Positions 58,387 to 64,000 of a stretch of 64,000 bases of DNA are shown here, piece by piece (position 1 is the first letter of the stretch; every line of letters starts with the position of its first letter). Origin of the DNA: Streptomyces venezuelae (GTDB taxonomy: Bacteria > Actinomycetota > Actinomycetes > Streptomycetales > Streptomycetaceae); assembly GCF_008642355.1 (NCBI RefSeq), contig NZ_CP029193.1:1574001-1638000 (forward strand). Direction: 5' to 3'. The notes under the pieces were generated by a model. It worked only from the letters and a program-made list of their open reading frames with translations. It was not told where the DNA came from and did no database searches. The translations under genes were made by a program, and so were the position numbers.

Positions 58387-59280
58387 CTACGCGCCCGCCC
58401 CCTTCCCCGCGGCCGTCTCGCGGACCCGCACGGACAGGTCGTTGTCGAGCGTGTAGTACGGGCCCGCCTCCAGCGTGCCGTGCTCCTCCGTCACGCACGG
58501 CACGACCGGGTACGTGAAGATCGCCTTCTTGTCCGGGACGTCGTCCAGGAGCCGGGCGAGACGCACGCGCGGGCCGCTCTCGCCGACGGGGCGCAGCCAC
58601 AGGTCCCAGGGGCCCGCTCCGCGGTCGGCGAGCGGGCCGTAGGGCAGCGCGAAGGAGAACTCGGGCCCGTCCGCGGTGATCTCGGCCCGCCGGACGGCGT
58701 CCTTCTCGTCGCGCCGGACGGCCTCGACGTATCCGGTGTCGGCGAGGGCGGTGCCGTACACCCGGCCCCGGACGGTCATGGCGGTGCCGGATATCTCTAT
58801 CTCGCCGGTCTCCGCGTGCGGGGCGCGCAGCCAGCTGCGCACCGAGAGGTTGCCCTGCTTCGTCGCGTACGGGATGCGGACCGCGACGTGGCCGCGGCTG
58901 CCGCTCGGCGCGCGGTCGACCAGAGAGCGCAGGTCGTTGACGCCCGGCATGAGGCGGCGCGGCTCGCCGCCCGCGACCTGCGCGTACGCGTTCCAGCGGC
59001 CTTCGGCGAGCTCGACGCTGCTGGGCAGCGCGGCCCGCAGCCTGCCGTCGCCCGACGGGGTCAGCGGCAGCCGTACGGTGCTCTCGGTGTCCTCGCCGGA
59101 GTCGGCGTCGCGCAGGCGCAGCACGAGGTGTGCGACGGCCTCCGTGCCCGGCTCGGCGGTGTCGGTGACGTCGAACGTGAGTCCCCCGGCGGAGTCCGCG
59201 ATGCAGTCGGCACGCGGCGCCCCCGACGCCTCCTGGTCGTCCCCGGCGTGCGCCGCCTGCGAGGTGGCCAAGGCCGTCAT
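58387..59280 (-). CDS. Beta-sandwich-like accessory protein of GT4 gene (transferase-annotated type)
   Basis: A 297-residue soluble protein with no membrane span. It looks made of two similar beta-rich halves: DTAEPGTEAVAHLVLRLRDADSGEDTESTVRLPL and the later FALPYGPLADRGAGPWDLWLRPVGESGPRVRLARLLDDV resemble Ig-like, carbohydrate-associated folds; ends TLDNDLSVRVRE. I recall this kind being called transferase in Streptomyces without proof. ATG overlaps the GT4 stop (ATGA, 59277-59280), so it is co-translated and likely works with that enzyme on the same glycan. Function not established. Confidence 0.75.
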   Translation of the reverse strand: MTALATSQAAHAGDDQEASGAPRADCIADSAGGLTFDVTDTAEPGTEAVAHLVLRLRDADSGEDTESTVRLPLTPSGDGRLRAALPSSVELAEGRWNAYAQVAGGEPRRLMPGVNDLRSLVDRAPSGSRGHVAVRIPYATKQGNLSVRSWLRAPHAETGEIEISGTAMTVRGRVYGTALADTGYVEAVRRDEKDAVRRAEITADGPEFSFALPYGPLADRGAGPWDLWLRPVGESGPRVRLARLLDDVPDKKAIFTYPVVPCVTEEHGTLEAGPYYTLDNDLSVRVRETAAGKGAGA

Positions 59281-60539
59281 GCGGTCGATCCCTTCGTCTG
59301 TGCCCGGCCGAGGTCCCGCACGGCGTACGCGCCCCCGAGCAGCGCGCCGCGCGTGCGGTGCAGGGTGCCGCGCATCCGGCCCCCCACCGAGCTCCCCCGG
59401 GCGAGCATCCCGGTGAACATGGTGTCGTAGCGCTCGGCGATGCGTTCCGGGTCGAAGCGCTCGGAGTCCTGCAGCGCCGCGCCCGCCATCTGCTGCCGCA
59501 GCGAGTCGTTGTTGATCAGTTCGAGCAGTCCGCGGGCGATGGCGTCGGCGTTGCCGACCTCGACGAGCCGGCCGTCGACGCCGTTGGAGATGATCTCGCC
59601 GGGGCCGTGCGGGCAGTCGGTGGCGACGACGGGCAGTCCGCAGCGCATCGCCTCGACGATCGTCATGCCGAAGGACTCCAGGCTGGAGGTGACGGCGGCG
59701 ATCGAGCCCTTGGCCCACTCGGGCTCGATCGGGTGGGCGGGGCCCATGAGGAAGACGTGGTTGTACAGGCCGAGCTCGTCGATCAGGGCGCGCAGCTTGT
59801 CCTTCTGCTTGCCGCCTCCGTAGATCCGCAGCCGCCAGTCGGGGCGCTCGCGCCGCACCTTGTCGAAGGCCCTGATCAGCAGGTCGTACCGCTTGACAGG
59901 GGCGAGGCGGCCCGCCGCGACGACCCACTTGTGGGAGCCGTCGGCGGGCTCGATGCCGGGCGCGGGGACGGGATTCGGCACGGCCTGGACGTGTACGCCG
60001 GGCAGCCGCATCTTGCGGGTGTACGCGCGGGCGTCGGCCTCGGTCGTCGTGGTCAGGACGTCGAGGCGGGGGTAGACGCTGCGGAGCTGGCGGCGCAGTT
60101 CCTTGCTGTGGCTGTCGAGCGTGAGGTGCTCCTGGCCCACGCGCAGCGGCCCGCGCGCGGTCTGGCGGGCGAGGTGCACGTTGAGACCGGGCCGGGTGCC
60201 GATGACGACGTCCGCCTCGACGCCCGCGAGGTGGGCGGCGATGCGCCGGTCGGTCAGCGCGCTGTACTGCTTGTAGCGGCCCTCGGCGCTGGGGAACGTC
60301 CGGGCGGGGCGCAGGTGCTCGGGGTCGTCCCCCTCGTAGCCGGCCGTGTCCTTGCGCAGGTCGACGAGGTGGCTCAGTCGGACGCGCTGGTCAGGCGCGA
60401 AGACTGGCTCGTCACGGTGCCGGAAGACGGATACGACCTCGACGTCGTGCTGCTGGGCCAGCGTGTTCGCCAAGTTGTACGTCGTCCGGATCGTCCCTCC
60501 GATCCCGTACGCGTTGTGTATGAGGAAAGAGATGTGCAT
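59277..60539 (-). CDS. Family 4 glycosyltransferase
   Basis: A 420-residue GT-B enzyme of family 4. N-terminal HISFLIHNAYGIGGTIRTTYNLANTLAQQHDVEVVSVF is typical of TagE/teichoic- or capsule-type GT4s; C-terminal donor-site motifs are AAGRLAPVKRYDLLIRAF and SSLESFGMTIVEAMRCGLPVVATDCPHGPGEII (E-x7-E). No spans; peripheral membrane protein likely. Overlaps the partner gene by ATGA. Candidate for addition of a sugar to a cell-wall glycopolymer. The C-terminal ~40 residues are extra and basic. Confidence 0.9.
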   Translation of the reverse strand: MHISFLIHNAYGIGGTIRTTYNLANTLAQQHDVEVVSVFRHRDEPVFAPDQRVRLSHLVDLRKDTAGYEGDDPEHLRPARTFPSAEGRYKQYSALTDRRIAAHLAGVEADVVIGTRPGLNVHLARQTARGPLRVGQEHLTLDSHSKELRRQLRSVYPRLDVLTTTTEADARAYTRKMRLPGVHVQAVPNPVPAPGIEPADGSHKWVVAAGRLAPVKRYDLLIRAFDKVRRERPDWRLRIYGGGKQKDKLRALIDELGLYNHVFLMGPAHPIEPEWAKGSIAAVTSSLESFGMTIVEAMRCGLPVVATDCPHGPGEIISNGVDGRLVEVGNADAIARGLLELINNDSLRQQMAGAALQDSERFDPERIAERYDTMFTGMLARGSSVGGRMRGTLHRTRGALLGGAYAVRDLGRAQTKGSTA

Positions 60540-60702
60540 GCGTCCCCGTATTCCGCGCTTCCATGCGGACAGTCCCCCTCGTCCGCCTACCGCAGGGTTA
60601 GACGGGGATTCCTGGCCAAGGGTTGGGTTTCCTCACCATCTTGTTTCCGAACAGATGCGTGATCGGTAGCCACGGATGGGAACCTTTTCACGGTCCCGTG
60701 CA

Positions 60703-61995
60703 TCAAGGCTGGTACGCGAGCTGCGGTACGTCGAAACATTGTTCGTTCATGTCACCCTGTGTGACCCATCCCTCACCGTCCCGCCAGCGCGCCACGGACA
60801 GACACGTCCTGCGGGTCGTCGGCGGCTCCGCCCGGTGCTCGTACGTCACGGGAATCAGCAGCCCCCGCGCCGAATACGGCTTGTTCCGGTTCATGAAAGC
60901 GTCCACGCACGCGCGCGTGACGTCGCCGCCGCCACCGCTCAGGCAGGACTTCGCTGCGTCGGTGAACCACATGGCGGCGGCCCAGCCCTCCAGGTGCCAC
61001 TGGGAAAGCGCCTTGCCGCGCAGGGCCGCGCGGAACTCGCGCACGGCCGGGTGCCCGGTGTCCTCGTAGTTCCTGCTCGACCCGGTGGCCCACAGGGCGT
61101 TGCGGCAGCGGGGCGCGTCCTTGTAGTCGTCGCCGACGGACGAGGTCCAGTTCTGCACGTTGGTGACCTTGGCGGTGACCTTCGCGCCGACATCGTCCAT
61201 CGCCTCGCACAGCCGGGCGTTGCCGTGCGTGTCCATCGCGTCGAAGACCAGGTCGGCGCCCTGTTCCTTGAGGTCGGCCGCGGCGGCGCGGAAGTTGGGG
61301 AGCGCGAAGTCGACCTGTTCGGTGACCACCTTGTAGCCCTCGGCCCGCAGGCCCCGGGTGACGAGCCGGGCGTACGCGGCGGAGGCGGCCTGGTTGTAGG
61401 AGACGACGGCCGCGGTCCGCGCGCCCTGCTCCCGCTTGAAGTAGCGGTAGACCTCGGTCCCGCCGTACAGCTCGCCGTCCCAGCCCGGCTTCCCGTCGCG
61501 CGGCGCGAGGCTGCCGTAGATCCCGTACAGGTGCGGATACGTCTCGTACGCAGCCCCGATGGGCTGTCCCCCGATGTCGGGCACGCCGGCACGCGAGACG
61601 CGGGCCGCGCCCGCATAGTCCAGGGACGAGGTGGCGACGAGCGCGGCGACCTTCTGCTCCTCGACGAGCCGGTGCACGCAGTCGTTGTTGCCGACGCCGC
61701 TGCCGCCGTCGTCGCAGGTGCGCACCTCGACCCTGCGCCCCTCGATGCCGCCCCGCGCGTTCAGCCGGTCGAAGTAGGCCTTGGCCCCGTCGCGCGGCCC
61801 GGTGAACGCTGCGCCGCCGACCGGACTGGTCGCGCTCGTGATGATGCCGACCCTGACCGGCGCTCCCCCGGCCGGTGCGGGCGCCGTGCCGCGCCGCTCG
61901 AAGTCGCTCTCGGGCAGCCGGCTCCCGCAGGCCGCGCCCGCCAGCAGGACCGCGACGACGAGCAGCGTCTCAGCAGCCGGGACCCGGCGACTCAT
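60703..61995 (-). CDS. Branched-chain amino-acid-type ABC receptor lipoprotein
   Basis: A 430-residue lipoprotein of the Peripla_BP_6 (LivJ-type) family. Lipobox LAGAACG, then VRVGIITSATSPVGGAAFTGPRDGAKAYFDRLNARGGIEGRRVEVRTCDDGGS, the standard first strand and signature, and VLVFDAMD-like LVFDAMDTHGN. Cysteines in the C-terminal domain may pair. Its first 26 bases overlap the end of the upstream MTB12-like gene. The divergent LivH-type permease at 63230 likely belongs to the same uptake system. Ligand unknown. Confidence 0.9.
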   Translation of the reverse strand: MSRRVPAAETLLVVAVLLAGAACGSRLPESDFERRGTAPAPAGGAPVRVGIITSATSPVGGAAFTGPRDGAKAYFDRLNARGGIEGRRVEVRTCDDGGSGVGNNDCVHRLVEEQKVAALVATSSLDYAGAARVSRAGVPDIGGQPIGAAYETYPHLYGIYGSLAPRDGKPGWDGELYGGTEVYRYFKREQGARTAAVVSYNQAASAAYARLVTRGLRAEGYKVVTEQVDFALPNFRAAAADLKEQGADLVFDAMDTHGNARLCEAMDDVGAKVTAKVTNVQNWTSSVGDDYKDAPRCRNALWATGSSRNYEDTGHPAVREFRAALRGKALSQWHLEGWAAAMWFTDAAKSCLSGGGGDVTRACVDAFMNRNKPYSARGLLIPVTYEHRAEPPTTRRTCLSVARWRDGEGWVTQGDMNEQCFDVPQLAYQP

Positions 61996-62545
61996 TGCCG
62001 CTCAACTTCACCAGGGCGCAGAGGGTCTTGACGGAGACCTTCCAGGTGTCGTCCTGGTTGACGGCCGTCCCCGAGGCGTCGGGCAGCGCCGTGGCGCCCT
62101 TCAGCGTCAGCGCGTACGTCACGTCCGCCTCCGTCGCCGAGCCGAACGCGACCTCGGTCACGTCCGCCGCGACCTGCTTGCCGCGCTCGTCGCCGCTGAA
62201 GCTCTCCAGGACGTCGCGCATCTCGGGACCGTTCTCCAGGACGGTCTCCTTCTCCTTCAGCGACGTCTTCGGGTCGAAGAACTTCTCCCAGTTCTCCGTG
62301 ACCTCTTTCTCCGCCGCCGCCGGATCGGCGGGAGCGGACGCGGACCCGCCGCCGTCGTCGGACGGCTCGGTGGTCTTCTCCACGGACGGCTCGGGCGGCG
62401 TCGGTCCGTCCCCGCCCCCGCTGTCGTCGCCGCAGGCCGCGGCGGCCGGTCCGATCAGCAGGACCGCGGCGGCCGCCAGCGCCGCGCTCCGGGCACTGCC
62501 CCGCCCTTGGTGCGTCCCCCGCCTGGGGCTGATCCCGAGAACCAT
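61970..62545 (-). CDS. MTB12-like lipoprotein
   Basis: A 191-residue lipoprotein. After a signal with lipobox PAAAACG (Cys about 38) and a disordered Gly/Asp/Pro/Glu linker, the C-terminal ~110 residues resemble the low-molecular-weight antigen MTB12-like domain: ENWEKFFDPKTSLKEKETVLENGPEM and DVTYALTLKGATALPDASGTAVNQDDTWKVSVKTLCAL. It ends in CysPro-rich GPGC. Overlaps the ABC receptor gene by 26 bases, so both are made together; may help the receptor or stabilise it at the cell surface. Function unproven in the family. Confidence 0.83.
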   Translation of the reverse strand: MVLGISPRRGTHQGRGSARSAALAAAAVLLIGPAAAACGDDSGGGDGPTPPEPSVEKTTEPSDDGGGSASAPADPAAAEKEVTENWEKFFDPKTSLKEKETVLENGPEMRDVLESFSGDERGKQVAADVTEVAFGSATEADVTYALTLKGATALPDASGTAVNQDDTWKVSVKTLCALVKLSGNESPGPGC

Positions 62546-62691
62546 CTGGTCACCACCGGGTATCGGTCCGGGCCGTGCGGGCCCGGAGCTTTCAGCGTCG
62601 GCTTCCAGAAGGCATAGTGCAAGCCATCGGCTGACATGGACAGCCCACCGACGTTACTGATGTGACCGACGACGTGTCCCAGGGGGCCTCG
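62546..62691. promoter_or_regulatory. Divergent control region of the branched-chain ABC locus
   Basis: 146 bp between the MTB12-like gene (minus) and the small membrane protein gene (plus). Both transcripts of the ABC locus must start here. I see no clear operator; the sequence includes CCCACCGACGTTACTGATGTGACCGACG with GTGACCG/ATGTGACC spacing of no clear meaning. Confidence 0.3.
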
Positions 62692-63225
62692 ATGCGGGCG
62701 GATCGGACAGCTCGGACGGCCGGTGCGTCCGGCACGGCACGCCTGCGGGCCCTGCACCCCATGCTGTGGGCGGCGTTCGCGTCGCTCGCCGTCGGCGCGG
62801 TGCTGTGCGTGCTCGGCTGGTACGGCGTCTCCGGGGAACGGTTCGCCGAGCGGCAGCTGCCCTACCTCGCGTCCTGCACGGTGCCGGGCGCCGCGCTGAT
62901 CGTCGCGGGCACGCTGCTGCTCACGCACGGCAGGAGCGTCCTCGCGGCGGCGCGCGTCGAGGAGTTGTACGGGCTGCTGGTCACGACGGAGCCGCCCGCG
63001 CCCCCGGAACGAACCCGCACCACGGCCGACGGCACACCCCTCATGGTCCCCGGCGGCACGCTCTGGCACCGCGCGGACTGCCCGCTGGTCGCGGGGAAGC
63101 CGGAGGCGGTCCCCGCGGACGCCACGGTCCTCTCCGCACAGGCCCTCGCGCCCTGCCCGATCTGCGAACCGGAACGCCCTCCGGAACCCGAAGGCCCACC
63201 GCCCTCCCCCGCCCCGGAGCCCTGA
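62692..63225 (+). CDS. Two-span membrane protein with Cys-rich cytoplasmic tail
   Basis: A 177-residue protein with two spans (about 22-42, 58-77) and a hydrophilic tail containing LWHRADCPLVAGKPEAVPADATVLSAQALAPCPICEPE, i.e. H-x3-C plus C-x2-C, which could bind zinc or a cluster. ATG 62692 has AGGGGG six bases upstream; GTG 62662 is an alternative start. It lies four bases before the LivH-type permease, so the two are probably coupled. Family not recognised. Confidence 0.75.
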   Translation: MRADRTARTAGASGTARLRALHPMLWAAFASLAVGAVLCVLGWYGVSGERFAERQLPYLASCTVPGAALIVAGTLLLTHGRSVLAAARVEELYGLLVTTEPPAPPERTRTTADGTPLMVPGGTLWHRADCPLVAGKPEAVPADATVLSAQALAPCPICEPERPPEPEGPPPSPAPEP

Positions 63226-63229
63226 CCCG

Positions 63230-64000
63230 GTGGCGTCCCTGAGCTACGACCTCACCCTGGCCGGGCTCTCGGTCGGCAGCGCGGCGGCCCTCACCGGCAT
63301 CGGGCTGATCGTCACCCACCGCGCGACCGGCGTCCTCAACTTCGCGCACGGCGCGGTGGCGATGCTCTGCGCCTACGTCCTGCGCCAGCTGACCGTCGAA
63401 TGGCACTGGCCGCTCCCCCTGGCCGCGTCGGTCACTCTCCTCCTGCTCGCCCCCGGCATCGGCCTGCTCCTGGACCGGGCGGTGTTCCGCCCCCTCGCGG
63501 TGCTCGGCGGGGACCCGGCACGCACCTTGGTGGCCTCCATCGGCGTCTTCGTCCTGCTCGTCGGCGGGGCGGCCCTCCTCTGGGGCCCCGGAGCCCGCGA
63601 CGACGCGCCCGAACTCGTCCCGGCGGAGCCCTGGGCCCAGTTGGGCGCGGCCGTCGCCCTCGCCGCCGCGGTGGGCGCGCTGACCCGCTGGACGCGCTTC
63701 GGCGGCGAGCTGCGCGCGGTCGTCGACAACCGCCGCCTCGCCGTGCTCTCCGGCATCGACGCGGACCGGGTGGCCGCGGCGGGCTGGGCCTTCGGCTCCT
63801 TCACCGCGGGCCTCACAGGCGTCCTGCTCGCCCCCTACGTACGTCTCGACCCGTACGGCATGCCGCTCCTCGTCATGGAAGTGGTGGCGGTCGCCGTGGT
63901 CGCCGGCATGCGCAGTCTGCCGATCGCCGTGGCGGCCGCCCTCTGCCTGGGCGTGGCCCAGAGCCAGTTGACGCGTCTGCACCCGGGCGGTCTGCCGGAG
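63230..64000 (+). CDS. LivH-type branched-chain ABC permease, truncated by window end
   Basis: At least 257 codons in frame from GTG 63230 to the window end, no stop reached. It has LivH-family spans: LAGLSVGSAAALTGIGLIVTHRATGVLNFAHGAVAML (signature with N-F-A-H-G), then DRAVFRPLAVLGGDPARTLVASIGVFVLLVG, and [38 protein letters not shown] and VVAVAVVAGMRSLPIAVAAA. A LivM-type partner or fusion is expected to the right. It follows the small membrane protein by four bases and is divergent from the receptor gene. Confidence 0.9.
   Translation, partial: MASLSYDLTLAGLSVGSAAALTGIGLIVTHRATGVLNFAHGAVAMLCAYVLRQLTVEWHWPLPLAASVTLLLLAPGIGLLLDRAVFRPLAVLGGDPARTLVASIGVFVLLVGGAALLWGPGARDDAPELVPAEPWAQLGAAVALAAAVGALTRWTRFGGELRAVVDNRRLAVLSGIDADRVAAAGWAFGSFTAGLTGVLLAPYVRLDPYGMPLLVMEVVAVAVVAGMRSLPIAVAAALCLGVAQSQLTRLHPGGLPE

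Noticed and set aside
1..64000. tRNA, rRNA, CRISPR, IS elements, prophage or attachment sites
   Set aside because: No cloverleaf, repeat-spacer array, transposase or integrase was seen on reading; a tRNA or repeat search program would be decisive, but gaps are few and short.

Overview
The window is a 64 kb stretch of actinobacterial chromosome, almost certainly Streptomyces. It has very high G+C with strong third-position GC bias, GTG/TTG starts next to GA-rich ribosome sites, and families typical of the genus: streptogrisin-type S1 proteases, an LAxTG-anchored AA10 LPMO, GDSL and alpha/beta lipases, DnaE2, SepF, DUF5685, DUF5925 and a eukaryotic-type Ser/Thr kinase. I saw no rRNA, tRNA, CRISPR array, insertion sequence or prophage. 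It reads as ordinary core/near-core chromosome with dense, often overlapping operons.

Layout. 1-5.4 kb: a TPR lipid/secreted protein and NicO-type nickel/cobalt exporter pair, a membrane Ser/Thr kinase, and a secreted GDSL lipase. 5.6-15.6 kb: a tightly coupled surface-polysaccharide cluster (membrane protein, CelD/GNAT-like acyltransferase, two GT2 enzymes, NodB deacetylase, a 1296-residue flippase fused to a second multispanning domain, and a convergent GH39-like hydrolase). 15.7-19.5 kb: AAA ATPase, GntR regulator, GNAT, DUF402, a 46-residue sORF and another GNAT. 19.4-23.3 kb: tctCBA tripartite tricarboxylate transporter with a divergent CitB/DcuR-type response regulator but no sensor kinase. 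23.5-25.5 kb: LPMO and secreted lipase. 25.6-30.2 kb: dnaE2 plus a Y-family-like partner behind a LexA-type SOS box. 30.3-35.3 kb: DUF3533-type permease, AAA ATPase, then adhE behind adjacent Rex-type and DevR/OsdR-type operators. 35.5-38.9 kb: two streptogrisin proteases flanking a slipin.

39.0-47.1 kb is the most coherent regulated system: a divergent amino-acid-type ABC transporter locus with two flavin monooxygenases (LLM family), an FAD/NAD(P)-binding protein and a DUF1684 protein on the minus strand, and the lipoprotein receptor on the plus strand. A 23-codon ORF ending in Cys, matching the actinobacterial cysteine-attenuator leader motif, precedes the receptor and is followed by a hairpin. 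The best reading is import and oxidative breakdown of an organosulfur amino acid (cystine or S-modified cysteine), switched by cysteine supply.

47.1-64 kb: DUF5685 Cys-rich protein, a SepF paralogue, a glutaryl-CoA-type acyl-CoA dehydrogenase, an EmrB/QacA exporter, a PIG-V-like membrane glycosyltransferase, a PAP2 phosphatase, an I78 inhibitor, a stand-alone cytochrome oxidase subunit I whose 3' end overlaps a convergent WYL regulator, a GT4 glycosyltransferase with a partner protein, and the start of a branched-chain amino-acid-type ABC system (receptor, MTB12-like lipoprotein, membrane protein, LivH-type permease cut by the window end).
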